The position numbers and the translations under genes were made by a program. A stretch of DNA of 64,000 nucleotides, taken from assembly GCF_003337715.1 (NCBI RefSeq), contig NZ_QPIX01000002.1, positions 62,001 to 126,000 on the forward strand. Direction: 5' to 3'. The notes beneath the pieces were generated by a model that saw nothing but the letters and a program-made list of their open reading frames with translations, had not been told where the DNA came from and did no database searches. Source of the stretch: Ciceribacter lividus. GTDB lineage: Bacteria; Pseudomonadota; Alphaproteobacteria; Rhizobiales; Rhizobiaceae. Of this stretch, positions 45,575-55,011 are shown piece after piece. Within the stretch, counting starts at the first letter, position 1, and the number at the start of each line of letters is the position of its first letter.

Positions 45575-45709
45575 CTATGCGGCCTTCTTCGAGGAATTGC
45601 GCTTCAACATCAGCGCCGCCGCGATCACGGCCTTCAGGCCGAGCGGTCGATAGTTGCCGTCGAGATTCTGCTTCGGGGGCGCGGCGTCAGCCGCCTTCTT
45701 CCCAGTCAT
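45575..45709 (-). CDS. Small basic hypothetical protein (44 aa)
   Basis: A 44-residue open frame, MTGKKAADAAPPKQNLDG to KRNSSKKAA, with AGGAG 7 nt before the ATG at 45709. It is rich in Lys and Ala with a short hydrophobic middle (LKAVIAAALML). Such small Lys-rich proteins occur in Rhizobiales; I do not know this one's role. It is convergent with the SRAP gene, ending 14 bp from its stop. The 171 bases from here to the pssA stop (45710-45880) show no other gene. Confidence 0.6.
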   Translation of the reverse strand: MTGKKAADAAPPKQNLDGNYRPLGLKAVIAAALMLKRNSSKKAA

Positions 45710-45880
45710 TTCCGTTCTCCTGAATTGCTTCCAGTCCCTATGATTTTTTTATGGTTTTGCCTTAGAACTTGGTCGAAATGACGGTTCCGGCAAATCACGT
45801 TTGGTCAACGCGGACATAATCCGAGAGCAAGGCACACGACGGTGATTCGCTCGGATGATGGCCGGAGGCGGATAGAGATT

Positions 45881-46732
45881 TCACAGACCGCGGTCAAGTT
45901 CCGCTTCGTTGCCGTCGCCGACGTCGTCCATGACGATCAGGGTTCCGAAGCGCCTGTGCCAGGCGCGGGCGCCGAAGGGCAGCGTGCAGAGATAGGCGAT
46001 GACGGTGACCGACAGCACTTCCCAGGTGAAGCTCATCAGAAGTGCGACATAGACGACGATGCCGAGCGTCACCGGCAGGACGAGGTCGCGGCGGATCTTC
46101 TGCGTCTCGGACTTGCCGGACCAGACCGGCAGCCGGCTGATGAGCAGGTAGGCGATCAGCACGGTGTAACCGGCGGCGACATAGGCGACGGACGCGGTCG
46201 GCTGCACGCCGAGGAAGCCGAGATAGATCGGCAGAAGCACGATGAGGGCGCCGGCGGGGGCCGGAACGCCGACGAAATATTCCGATTGCCAGGGCGCCTT
46301 GTGCTCGCGCTCCGCCATGACGTTGAAGCGGGCGAGGCGCAGGCCTGCGGCGATCGCGTAGATCAGGGCGGCGATCCAGCCGATGGAGCGGGCCTGGTCG
46401 AGGATGAAGACGTAGAGCACGAGGGCCGGCGCCACGCCGAAATTGACGATGTCGGCGAGGGAGTCCATCTGGGCGCCGAATTTGGACGTCGCCTTCATCA
46501 GCCGCGCGACGCGCCCGTCGATGCCGTCGATGAAGGCGGCGGCAAGTACCAGCGTCACCGCGAGTTCGTAGCGGTTCTCGAAGGCGAGCCGGATGCCGGT
46601 GAGGCCGGAGCAGATCGCGAGCACCGTGATGAGGTTCGGCACGATCAGGCGAAGGGGTATTTCCCGGAGCCTCGGGCCACGGGCGCCGTCATGGCTGTTC
46701 TTCGGTTCGCTCGGCGGTACTTGCGCTTCCAT
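45881..46732 (-). CDS. pssA: CDP-diacylglycerol--serine O-phosphatidyltransferase
   Basis: Makes phosphatidylserine from CDP-diacylglycerol and serine in the inner membrane. The 283-residue product has the CDP-alcohol phosphotransferase motif as DGIDGRVARLMKATSKFG followed by AQMDSLAD, with all acidic residues. About eight membrane segments follow (for example IGWIAALIYAIAAGL, VLIAYLLISRL). It is directly downstream of psd (23 bp), so substrate-making and decarboxylating steps share an operon, as in other rhizobia. Confidence 0.95.
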   Translation of the reverse strand: MEAQVPPSEPKNSHDGARGPRLREIPLRLIVPNLITVLAICSGLTGIRLAFENRYELAVTLVLAAAFIDGIDGRVARLMKATSKFGAQMDSLADIVNFGVAPALVLYVFILDQARSIGWIAALIYAIAAGLRLARFNVMAEREHKAPWQSEYFVGVPAPAGALIVLLPIYLGFLGVQPTASVAYVAAGYTVLIAYLLISRLPVWSGKSETQKIRRDLVLPVTLGIVVYVALLMSFTWEVLSVTVIAYLCTLPFGARAWHRRFGTLIVMDDVGDGNEAELDRGL

Positions 46733-46755
46733 CTCGCCCTCCTTGCCGACGGCGA

Positions 46756-47454
46756 TCAGCTGCGGCGGCTGACGATGGGGCCCTTGGCCGAGCCGAATTC
46801 CGCAATCACCGTCTCGCCGGCGACGGCCGTCTGGCCGAGCGCGACGCGCGGTTCGGCGCCGGCCGGCAGGAAGACGTCGAGACGCGAGCCGAAGCGGATG
46901 AGACCGAAGCGTTCGCCGGCGGTGAGTGTTTCGTTCGGGTTCGCCCAGCAGACGATGCGGCGGGCCACGAGACCCGCGATCTGCACGACGCCGATATTGC
47001 CGTGTGTGGTTTCGATCACCAGGCCGTTGCGCTCGTTCTCCTGGCTCGCCTTGTCGAGTTCGGCGTTGAGGAAAGAGCCTTCGCGATAGGCGATGTTGGT
47101 GATGCGGCCGCGGACGGGCGCGCGGTTCACATGGCAGTTGAAGACGTTCATGAAGACGGAGATGCGCAGCATCGGCTGGTTGCCGAGCTGCAGCTCTTCC
47201 GGCGGCACGACCATCTGGATCGAGGACACCTTGCCGTCGGCCGGGCTGATGATGAGATCGTCGTCCTGCGGCGTGACGCGCTCGGGATCACGGAAGAAAT
47301 AGGCGCACCAGACGGTCAGCACCATGCCGACCCAGAACAGCGGCTCGGAAATCCAGCCGAGAACCAAGGACCCTGCAAAGAAGGCGGCGACAAAGGGATA
47401 GCCTTCCTTGTGAATCGGAACGATGGTGTTGCGGACGGTGTCGAGCAAATTCAT
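46756..47454 (-). CDS. psd: Phosphatidylserine decarboxylase proenzyme
   Basis: Decarboxylates phosphatidylserine to phosphatidylethanolamine. The 232-residue short-form enzyme has an N-terminal membrane anchor ([19 protein letters not shown]), the His region in [17 protein letters not shown] and the self-cleavage site Gly-Ser in [12 protein letters not shown], where Ser becomes the pyruvoyl group. The FGS form replaces the LGST of the long family, as usual for the short class. First gene of the psd-pssA operon. Confidence 0.95.
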   Translation of the reverse strand: MNLLDTVRNTIVPIHKEGYPFVAAFFAGSLVLGWISEPLFWVGMVLTVWCAYFFRDPERVTPQDDDLIISPADGKVSSIQMVVPPEELQLGNQPMLRISVFMNVFNCHVNRAPVRGRITNIAYREGSFLNAELDKASQENERNGLVIETTHGNIGVVQIAGLVARRIVCWANPNETLTAGERFGLIRFGSRLDVFLPAGAEPRVALGQTAVAGETVIAEFGSAKGPIVSRRS

Positions 47455-47699
47455 GGGGATCGTCTCCTCGCGGGAAATCAGGCCTGCTGACTACCGCGAA
47501 AGCCCGCCGGGGGCAATGGCGCAGTCTCGAAAGACAGTGCGCGCGGCAATCTGTATCATTCTTGGACGATGCATTCGCGGGTTGGCAACTGTCATGTACT
47601 AAGTATCAACGGTTGCTTATTAGTATCGGCGCGGGTTCGTCGAACACAGGCACGGCTCCGGCGCTCGTCGCTGCGCCTTCTACTTGGGAAGTGTTCCTC

Positions 47700-49007
47700 A
47701 TGCACGGATTTTGCAGCACTGCGGAGGTGAATGCACGGCAGGATGCCGCCCCGCTTTACTGGCATTCCACCGGGGAGGTTTCGATCCCTCCGGAACTGGA
47801 AGGGTTCGACCTTCGTCCCGGCAAGCCCGAAGGGGCCGGCGTGGCGATCTGCTTCGTGCCGCTCGGCGCCGAGCATCCCGTGTCGACGGCAGTCGCGGTC
47901 CGCCAGATCCTCGGACCGGACGAGTACCTGATCGGCGTCGCCGACGCAGCCTTCGGCGCGCCCCGCGCCGACGACATCCTGCAGGCGGGCTTCGACGACG
48001 TTCTGCTGCTCGGTCGCCTCGACGATATGACCCTCTGCCTCGCCCGTGCCCGTGCCGTGCTTGCGAGACGGCGGCGGATGCGCCGGGAGCTGGCCCATGT
48101 CGAACTCGAGCGCGACCACCTGCAGGCCTGCATCGACAGCCTGCCGACACCGATCTTCTTCAAGAACGGCGAGGGCATCTATGTCGGCTGCAACAAGGCA
48201 TTCGAGGGGTTCATCGGCCTGCCGACCGAGAAGGTGATCGGCAGTTCCGTCTACGACGTGGCGCCGGAGGATCTGGCGCGCCGCTATCAGCAGGCCGATG
48301 ACGCGCTCCTCGCCCGCGGCGGCGAGCAGGTCTACGAGTGCGAGGTGCGCTATGCCGACGGATCGCTCCATCACGTCGCCTTCCACAAGGCCGCGATCGT
48401 CTCAGAGGACGGGCGCCTTCGCGGCATCGCCGGCGCCATGCTCGACATCACCGACCGCAAGAGTCTCGAAGTGCGGCTGATCGACGCCGCAGCGCGCGAC
48501 CCGCTGACCAATGCCTACAACCGCCGCAAGTTCTTCGAGATCGCCACCGAGGCGATCGAGCTCGCCCGCAGGGAAGGGCGTCCGGTCTCGGTCGCAGTCA
48601 TCGATCTCGACCGTTTCAAGTCGATCAACGACCAGTTCGGCCATGCGGAAGGCGACCGGGTGCTGCGCGCGACCGCAGCCCTGCTCGAAGGCAGCGCCGG
48701 CGACGGCATCACCATTGCACGGGCGGGCGGCGAGGAATTCTACGCCCTCTTTCCCGGCTTCACCCTGATGCAGGCGGCTGAGATCGCCGATTCGATGCGC
48801 CGGCAGGTGTCGGATGCCGGTTTCCTTCCCGATGTCGACGAGCCGGCCGGCACGCTCAGCATCGGCGTCGCGGAGCTCGATCCGTTGCGCGGCACGCTCT
48901 GGGACGCCCTGAAGGAGGCCGACGAGGCGCTCTACCGGGCGAAGCGCTCCGGCCGCAACCGCATCTGCATCGCTCTGCGGCAGTCCGGCTACGCCAGCGA
49001 AGCCTGA
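47700..49007 (+). CDS. PAS-GGDEF diguanylate cyclase with degenerate N-terminal receiver-like domain
   Basis: A 435-residue cytoplasmic protein. Residues about 45-125 resemble the second half of a response-regulator receiver (VRQILGPDEYLIGVADA, ILQAGFDDVLLL), without a clear phospho-Asp. A coiled segment leads to a PAS domain (about 140-260, IDSLPTPIFFKNGEGIYVGC). The GGDEF domain (about 275-435) has DPLTNAYNRRKFFEIA and the active motif RAGGEEFYALF (GGEEF), consistent with an active cyclase. No inhibitory RxxD site is seen five residues upstream. The start at 47700 (MHGFCSTAEV) has GGGAAG 8 nt upstream; the frame opens earlier at 47562. A metabolite or redox signal may be sensed by PAS. Confidence 0.85.
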   Translation: MHGFCSTAEVNARQDAAPLYWHSTGEVSIPPELEGFDLRPGKPEGAGVAICFVPLGAEHPVSTAVAVRQILGPDEYLIGVADAAFGAPRADDILQAGFDDVLLLGRLDDMTLCLARARAVLARRRRMRRELAHVELERDHLQACIDSLPTPIFFKNGEGIYVGCNKAFEGFIGLPTEKVIGSSVYDVAPEDLARRYQQADDALLARGGEQVYECEVRYADGSLHHVAFHKAAIVSEDGRLRGIAGAMLDITDRKSLEVRLIDAAARDPLTNAYNRRKFFEIATEAIELARREGRPVSVAVIDLDRFKSINDQFGHAEGDRVLRATAALLEGSAGDGITIARAGGEEFYALFPGFTLMQAAEIADSMRRQVSDAGFLPDVDEPAGTLSIGVAELDPLRGTLWDALKEADEALYRAKRSGRNRICIALRQSGYASEA

Positions 49008-49013
49008 CGACGG

Positions 49014-50897
49014 TCAGACCGCCGGGGTGCGGCGGACCACGACGCCCATGTCGTCGCTCTCGCGAACCTGACGCAGATGCTCCTCCGCCTGGATCGCTTC
49101 GCGCTGGCGGTTCCACATCGAGGCGTAGAGGCCGTTCATCGCGAGCAGTTCTCCGTGGGTACCACGCTCGGCGATCTCACCGCCCTTGAGAACGATGATC
49201 TCGTCCGCACCGATGACGGTGGAGAGCCGGTGGGCGATGACGAGCGTCGTGCGGTTTTCCGAGACCACGTCGAGGGCGGCCTGGATTTCCTGCTCGGTCG
49301 TCGTGTCGAGCGCCGACGTCGCCTCGTCGAGGATGAGGATCGGCGGTGCCTTCAAGACCGTGCGGGCGATCGCCACGCGCTGCTTCTCGCCGCCCGAGAG
49401 CTTCAGCCCGCGTTCGCCGACCTTCGTCTGGAAGCCGTCCGGCAGGTCGCTGATGAAGCGGGCGATCTGGGCGACTTCGGCTGCGGCCTGGATCTCCTCG
49501 TCGGTCGCGGAGGGACGGCCGTAGCGGATGTTGTAGGCGATGGTGTCGTTGAAGAGAACGGTATCCTGCGGCACCATACCGATCGCCGAGCGCAGGCTCT
49601 TCTGCGTCACGTCGCGGACGTCCTGTCCGTCGACGGTGATCGAGCCCTTCTGGATGTCGTAGAAGCGGTAGAGCAGACGCGAGATCGTCGATTTGCCTGC
49701 ACCAGACGGGCCGACGACGGCGACCGTCTTGCCGGCCGGAACCTCGAAGGAGATGCCCTTCAGGATCGGCCGCTGCGGATCATAGGCGAAATGCACGTCC
49801 TTGAACGAGATGGCGCCCTTTGCGATCGCCAGCTCCGGCGCGCCCGGCTTGTCGGTCACCTCCGGATCGACTTCGAGGAGGTCGAACATCTGCTCGATGT
49901 CGGTGAGGCCCTGGCGGATTTCGCGGTAGACGAAGCCGATGAAGTTGAGCGGCATGGCGAGCTGCAGCAGCATGGCATTGACGAAGACGAAGTCGCCGAT
50001 CGTCTGGTCGCCGCGCTGCACGGCGAGCGCCGACATCACCATCATGGCGGTCATGCCGAGACCGAAGATCGCCGTCTGGCCGAAGTTCAGCCAGCCGAGC
50101 GAGGTCCAGACGTCGGTCGCCGCCTTCTCGTAGCGCTCCATCGACTTGTCGTAGCGCTTGGCTTCCATCTCCTCGTTGCCGAAATATTTGACGGTCTCGA
50201 AGTTCAGGAGCGAGTCGATCGCCTTCGTATTGGCCTCTGTGTCGCTGTCGTTCATCGACCGGCGGATGCCGATGCGCCAGTCGCTCGCCTTGATCGTGAA
50301 CCAGATATAGGCCCAGACGGTGATCGCGGTGACGGCGAGATAGGAGAAGCCGTAGCCCCACCAGAAGATCACGGCCGTCAGCAGGAATTCGAGCAAGGTC
50401 GGCACGGAGTTGAGGATCGTGAAGCGGACGATCGTCTCGATGCCCTTCGTGCCGCGTTCAATGATGCGCGAGAGGCCGCCGGTCTTGCGCTCCAGATGGA
50501 AGCGCAGCGAGAGCTGGTGGATATGGACGAAGGTCCGGTAGGCGAGCTGGCGCACCGCATACTGGCCGACGCTCGCGAAAAGCGCGTCGCGGAGCTGGTT
50601 GAGGCCGACCTGGGCGATGCGGGTGAGATTGTAGAGGATGACGAGCGCGACGGCGCCGAGCAGGAATGCGGGCAGCAGCCCGACCATGTCGAGCCGCCCG
50701 TTCAGCGCATCGGTCGCCCATTTGAAAAAGTAGGGAACGAGAAGCAGGATGAACTTCGAGATGACGAGGAAGACCGTCGCCCAGACGACGCGCGCCTTGA
50801 GGTCCGGCCGGCCGGAGGGCCACATGTACGGCCAGAGATTGACCAGCGTTTCGAGCGGATTGGAGGAATCCGCCGATACGGTCTTCTTCTTCGTCAT
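49014..50897 (-). CDS. Atm1/HMT1-type ABC exporter (fused permease-ATPase)
   Basis: A 627-residue half-transporter with six N-terminal membrane segments (about 40-330) and one nucleotide-binding domain. Walker A is VGPSGAGKSTI, the signature LSGGEKQRVAIARTVL, Walker B ILILDEATSALD and the switch His in VIAHRLSTV. The wording matches Atm1/ABCB7/HMT1 proteins that export glutathione-linked metal or sulphur compounds. The start at 50897 (MTKKKTVSAD) is chosen on conservation. It is convergent with the GGDEF gene, only 6 bp apart. Confidence 0.92.
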   Translation of the reverse strand: MTKKKTVSADSSNPLETLVNLWPYMWPSGRPDLKARVVWATVFLVISKFILLLVPYFFKWATDALNGRLDMVGLLPAFLLGAVALVILYNLTRIAQVGLNQLRDALFASVGQYAVRQLAYRTFVHIHQLSLRFHLERKTGGLSRIIERGTKGIETIVRFTILNSVPTLLEFLLTAVIFWWGYGFSYLAVTAITVWAYIWFTIKASDWRIGIRRSMNDSDTEANTKAIDSLLNFETVKYFGNEEMEAKRYDKSMERYEKAATDVWTSLGWLNFGQTAIFGLGMTAMMVMSALAVQRGDQTIGDFVFVNAMLLQLAMPLNFIGFVYREIRQGLTDIEQMFDLLEVDPEVTDKPGAPELAIAKGAISFKDVHFAYDPQRPILKGISFEVPAGKTVAVVGPSGAGKSTISRLLYRFYDIQKGSITVDGQDVRDVTQKSLRSAIGMVPQDTVLFNDTIAYNIRYGRPSATDEEIQAAAEVAQIARFISDLPDGFQTKVGERGLKLSGGEKQRVAIARTVLKAPPILILDEATSALDTTTEQEIQAALDVVSENRTTLVIAHRLSTVIGADEIIVLKGGEIAERGTHGELLAMNGLYASMWNRQREAIQAEEHLRQVRESDDMGVVVRRTPAV

Positions 50898-51039
50898 GTT
50901 GCCTGCCCCTCGCGTCAACCGTCGTCAGATGAAATCGGCGGCCTCTCGGAGGCCGCCGACTTTCGCCACATAGGATTTCGAATATGCGTGTGCAATGGAG
51001 GACCCGAAACTTTTGACAGGCCCCGCCTCCGCACCGCCG

Positions 51040-53151
51040 TCAGTCGATCGTCTCGCCCTGCAGGCGCTTGCGATGCAGCTCTTCCGCATTCGGAAGGGCA
51101 TCGTGCGGCACCTGGAAGACCTGGCCGGGCTCGATGAGGTCCGGATTGCTGATCTTGTTGGCGTTGGCGAGATAGATGGTCGTGTAGCGAACCCCGAGAC
51201 CGTAGACGCGGCGCGAGATCTGCCAGAGCGTATCGCCACGGCGGATGATGACCGTGTTCTTGCTCTCGGTGAGTGGTGCCTGCTCGATCGTCTTCGGGGC
51301 GTCGGCGGCCGTTTCTGTCGGAGCCTGTGCCGGTTGCGCTGCCGGGGCCGCCGCTTGCGGCTGAGCGGCGGGTTCTGCTTGCGCTTCCGCCTTCTCCGCG
51401 GGCGGCTGGGCTTCGGCGACCGCTGCGGCCGGCAGCGGCTCGAGGACGGCGTTGATCAGTTCGGCGATCTTCGGCAGCCCGTCGCGGACCGAGTCGGCAT
51501 CGGCCGAAAGCGCCTTCAGCGCTTCGAGCGCGTTGCGGGCACGCGCCGCCGTCTGCGTCACGAACTGGGCATAGTCGGAATCGACACCCGCGCCGAGGCG
51601 ATAGTCGATGAGTGACTGAAGGGCGATCTCGGTCGCCGAACGGGCGGCGGCGAGCTCCTCGGCTGCCGGCTTCTTGCCGTCGGCAAAGAGCCCCTGCAGG
51701 ATGCCGAAGGCCTTGCCGACCGAGCCACGCATGGTTTCGAAGGTTGCACGGTCGAGCGGCACCATGGCAGCCTGCTGGCCGGCTTCCGGAGCCTTCGACT
51801 GTGCGACCACGGCGACCTGGTGCCCTTCGGGGCGGTTGAACGGCACGGAGGCGCGCACCAGCACCCTGCCGTCCGCGTCGAGCAGTTCCGCCCGGATCGT
51901 GTGATCGCCGACCGCAAGCGCGATCGTGCCTTCGATGACGAAGTGGCCGGTGTTGTCCGCCGTTGCGGCGCCGATCAGCGTGTCGTCGGCCGAGGCGCGA
52001 ACCGCGCTGCCCGGCGCGGCAGTACCGGCGACGAAGATGCGATCGCCCTCGATCTCGACGGCGCTTACCTGGACTTCGGGGGCGGGTGCGGGCTTGGCGG
52101 CCTCGGTGGGCTGCTGTGTCGCTGCAGCGTCCTGCGGCGCCGCCGTGGCCGGTGGTGCTTCGGCCGTCTGCGTGGCAGGAGCCGCTTCCGACGGAACACG
52201 GGCCTTCTTGTCGGCCTGGTTGACGGTTTCCGGTGCCGTAATCACGCGGCTCGCCTCGCCGGGCCTGGTGACCATGGCGAGCAGGTTGCCGTTGCCGTTC
52301 TCGGGAATGGAGATCGTCGCGACCTCTTCCGAAGTGACGACCTTTCCGTCCTTGCCGGTGACGCGCAGTTCGAGCGAGTGGTCGCCGGGCGAGAGCGGCT
52401 TGTCGAGAATGACGGCGAAGTCGCCGCTGATGCCCACCTCGGTTTCGAAGATGACCGTGTCGCCGTCGACGATCGCGAGTTTCGAGCCGGGTTCGGCATT
52501 GCCGGCGATGACGGCCGAGCCGTCCGGTTCGACGCGCAGCACGTCGAAGCGCGGGATGATCGGGCCGGTCGCCGGTGCATTGGCGGCAGCCGGCTGCTCC
52601 GTCGCGGCCGGGGCCGCAGCCTGAGGGGCCGGGGCTTCCGGTGCCGTGTCAGGCTTGCCTGCCAGCGCGTCGATGACCTTGCCGATGGCGGTCGCCGCGG
52701 CGGCCGGATCGGAAGGCAAGGTCCTGAGGAGGGTGAGTGCCTTTTCGGCATTGCCGCGTGCGGCCGTCATCGTCTCCTTGACACCGGCTTCGAGCGCATC
52801 GGGTATGTCAAGCGTGGCGAGCGCGGAGAGCGCCTTTTCGACTTCCGCCTTCGCACCGGCATAGGCTTCTGCCGCGGGCACCTTGCCGTCGGCAAAGAGC
52901 GAGACGAGAGCCTGGGTGGCCTTTTCGGCATCGGCCTTCAGGCGCCCCATCTTCTCGCTCGCCGCCGCGAGGTCTCCCGCGGGTTTGGCGGGCTCGGGCG
53001 CAGGCGTCTTGGCGGCATCGCCGCTTGCTGTCGTCGTTTGGGCCTTGTCCTTCCCGTCGTCCGAAATCCTCGGCATGACGAAGAACACCATCAGGATCGT
53101 CGCAATCGCGAGCACCAGCAAGGCCAGCAAGCCGGCACGATTTTTCATCAT
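51040..53151 (-). CDS. LysM protein with mirrored helical/beta-sandwich domains
   Basis: A 703-residue cell-envelope protein. An N-terminal membrane anchor (LLALLVLAIATILMVFFV) precedes a Pro-rich linker. Then come a helical domain (about 65-165, LVSLFADGKVPAAEAYAGAK), an Ig-like beta domain (about 195-290, VLRVEPDGSAVIAGNAEPGS), a linker, a second Ig-like domain (about 365-450, VSAVEIEGDRIFVAGTAAPGS), a second helical domain (about 460-580, GLFADGKKPAAEELAAARS) and, after a Pro-rich linker, a LysM domain (about 645-695, VIIRRGDTLWQISRRVYG). The order helix-beta-beta-helix is mirrored. LysM should bind peptidoglycan. The start at 53151 follows GGAGAG by 5 nt. Confidence 0.87.
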   Translation of the reverse strand: MMKNRAGLLALLVLAIATILMVFFVMPRISDDGKDKAQTTTASGDAAKTPAPEPAKPAGDLAAASEKMGRLKADAEKATQALVSLFADGKVPAAEAYAGAKAEVEKALSALATLDIPDALEAGVKETMTAARGNAEKALTLLRTLPSDPAAAATAIGKVIDALAGKPDTAPEAPAPQAAAPAATEQPAAANAPATGPIIPRFDVLRVEPDGSAVIAGNAEPGSKLAIVDGDTVIFETEVGISGDFAVILDKPLSPGDHSLELRVTGKDGKVVTSEEVATISIPENGNGNLLAMVTRPGEASRVITAPETVNQADKKARVPSEAAPATQTAEAPPATAAPQDAAATQQPTEAAKPAPAPEVQVSAVEIEGDRIFVAGTAAPGSAVRASADDTLIGAATADNTGHFVIEGTIALAVGDHTIRAELLDADGRVLVRASVPFNRPEGHQVAVVAQSKAPEAGQQAAMVPLDRATFETMRGSVGKAFGILQGLFADGKKPAAEELAAARSATEIALQSLIDYRLGAGVDSDYAQFVTQTAARARNALEALKALSADADSVRDGLPKIAELINAVLEPLPAAAVAEAQPPAEKAEAQAEPAAQPQAAAPAAQPAQAPTETAADAPKTIEQAPLTESKNTVIIRRGDTLWQISRRVYGLGVRYTTIYLANANKISNPDLIEPGQVFQVPHDALPNAEELHRKRLQGETID

Positions 53152-53319
53152 AGTCACTCTCCGGGCGGATAGGCCGCCATATCCCTTGGAATTGCTAGCC
53201 TTATCTCGCCACTTTCACAAGCTTTCTCAACGGATGGCGGCTTTGCACCGACAGCTTTTTCGTCAATTCGGTTGACCTTGCCGGCGCATGATTGTCTTTC
53301 TTCCTTCATGAGCGAAAAC

Positions 53320-53928
53320 ATGAATACGATTCGATCCGTCTGCGTCTATTGCGGCTCCCAGCCGGGACGCGATCCCGACCATATCGCCGCCGGCCGCGCG
53401 CTCGGCCGGTCGATCGCCGCGCACGGGCTGCGGCTCGTCTACGGCGGCGGCACCCGCGGCATCATGGGAGCGGTTGCGGGCGGCGTGCTGTCGAACGGCG
53501 GACAGGTCACCGGCATCATCCCCGAATTCCTGGTGGACATGGAGGCGACGCGCCATTCCCTCGGCCAGCTCAACGAGCTGATCGTCACGGAGGACATGCA
53601 CGCCCGCAAGCACAAGATGTTCGAGCGCGCCGACGCCTTCATCACGCTGCCGGGCGGCATCGGCACGCTGGAGGAGATCGTCGAGATCATGACCTGGGCG
53701 CAGCTCGGCCGTCACGAGAAGCCGATGGTCTTCGCCAATATCAACGGTTTCTGGAACCCGATGCTGGAACTGCTCCGCCACATGCGCGAGCAGGGTTTCA
53801 TCCACACCGCCGAGCGGGTGCAGCCGCTCGTCATCGACAATGTCGAGGACATCATCCCGGCGATCCTCGAGAAGGTCGAGGGCGTGCGCGACCTCGACGG
53901 CGCCGACGAGGTGATCGCAAAGCTCTGA
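53320..53928 (+). CDS. LOG-family nucleoside-monophosphate ribohydrolase (Lonely Guy type)
   Basis: A 202-residue protein (MNTIRSVCVYCGSQPG onward) of the LOG/TIGR00730 family, which removes ribose phosphate from nucleotide monophosphates and can release cytokinins. The signature PGGIGTLEEIVE with its catalytic Glu is present, as is the RKHKMFERADAFI Arg-Lys segment. The start is ambiguous: Met at 53308 adds four residues, Met at 53320 matches the family N-terminus. It is convergent with rarD (12 bp). A role in plant interaction is possible in a rhizobium but not shown. Confidence 0.9.
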   Translation: MNTIRSVCVYCGSQPGRDPDHIAAGRALGRSIAAHGLRLVYGGGTRGIMGAVAGGVLSNGGQVTGIIPEFLVDMEATRHSLGQLNELIVTEDMHARKHKMFERADAFITLPGGIGTLEEIVEIMTWAQLGRHEKPMVFANINGFWNPMLELLRHMREQGFIHTAERVQPLVIDNVEDIIPAILEKVEGVRDLDGADEVIAKL

Positions 53929-53940
53929 CTGTCTTGGCCC

Positions 53941-54849
53941 TTACTGTTTGCGGTATTGCCTCAGCATCGGCCACACGAAGATGGTGAGCGCGAGCCAGAT
54001 CAGCGGGAAGGCGATCATCTTGGCGGTGCCGAATGGCTCCTTGAAGACGAAGACCGCGATCAGGAAGATCATCGTCGGCGGCAGGTACTGCATGATGCCG
54101 ATGGTCGAGAGGCGCAGGAGCTTGGCACCGTTGGCGTAGAAGAGCAGCGGTACCGCCGTTACCACGCCGGTTCCGAGCAGCAGCAGCGCGTCGCTCGCTC
54201 CGGTCGAGAAGAAGTGGCCGTGGCCGGTCGCGCCGAGATAGGCGACATAGCCGAGCGCCGGCACGCTGAGCAGCAGCACTTCGAGGAGAAAGCCCTGGTT
54301 CGGTCCGATCGGCAGGGTCTTGCGGAAGAAGGCATAGAAGCCCCAGGAGAAGGTGAGGCCGAGCGCCACCCAGGGCAGTCCGCCGGCGTCGTAGGTCAGT
54401 ACCGCGACGGCGATGGCGGCGAGCGTGATCGCCACCTTCTGCGCCGGTGCGAGCTTTTCCTTGAGCAGCACGGCGCCGAGGAAGATCGAGAACAGCGGAT
54501 TGATGAAATAGCCGAGCGCGGTGTCGAGCGCGCGGCCCGCGCCGATCGCCCAGACATAGATGCCCCAGTTGATGCTGATGAGCAGGGCGGTGACCGCGGC
54601 CATGCCGAGCATGCGCGGATTGCGGATGGCCGCTTTCAGGTCGTCCGTTCGCCGGAGGATGAGGAGCACGCCGCCGGCGATTGGGATCGACCAGAGAATG
54701 CGGTGGGCGATGACCTCCGTCGGCGGGATATGGGCGACCGCCTTCATGTAGAACGGCAGGAAACCCCAGAGCATGTAGGCGGCGAGCGCAAAGGCGAAGC
54801 CGCGCGCGCTGTCCTCGTTCTTGACCTCGACGGCGGTGTCGGTCGCCAT
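53941..54849 (-). CDS. rarD: RarD-type EamA-family transporter
   Basis: A 302-residue membrane protein with ten hydrophobic segments, matching RarD (chloramphenicol-sensitive protein). Key stretches are FALAAYMLWGFLPFYMKAV, IAHRILWSIPIAGGVLLIL, INWGIYVWAIGAGRALDTALGYFINP (given as two parts in the family: NWGIYVWAI and LGYFINPL) and LLFYANGAKLLRLSTIGIMQY. The substrate is unknown. The start at 54849 (MATDTAVEVK) follows GGATGGAA by about 6 nt; the frame runs on to 54900 without need. Confidence 0.9.
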   Translation of the reverse strand: MATDTAVEVKNEDSARGFAFALAAYMLWGFLPFYMKAVAHIPPTEVIAHRILWSIPIAGGVLLILRRTDDLKAAIRNPRMLGMAAVTALLISINWGIYVWAIGAGRALDTALGYFINPLFSIFLGAVLLKEKLAPAQKVAITLAAIAVAVLTYDAGGLPWVALGLTFSWGFYAFFRKTLPIGPNQGFLLEVLLLSVPALGYVAYLGATGHGHFFSTGASDALLLLGTGVVTAVPLLFYANGAKLLRLSTIGIMQYLPPTMIFLIAVFVFKEPFGTAKMIAFPLIWLALTIFVWPMLRQYRKQ

Positions 54850-55011
54850 GGCGTTTCCATCCTTTGTTGTTTTAGGCGCTTGCGATACTCCATGAGTCAC
54901 GAATGGACAAATTCATTCCGGTGAAGGGTCGGTGACCGGAATTGAACGGCGGGTAGCGCGCCGCGAGCCGTGTCTCGGCGCGTCATAGCCTGCCGACTAT
55001 CCGAGGCGGAC

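Noticed and set aside
49077..51137. 686-codon plus-strand frame opposite the ABC exporter
   Set aside because: No motifs; the minus strand carries intact Walker A, Walker B and signature.
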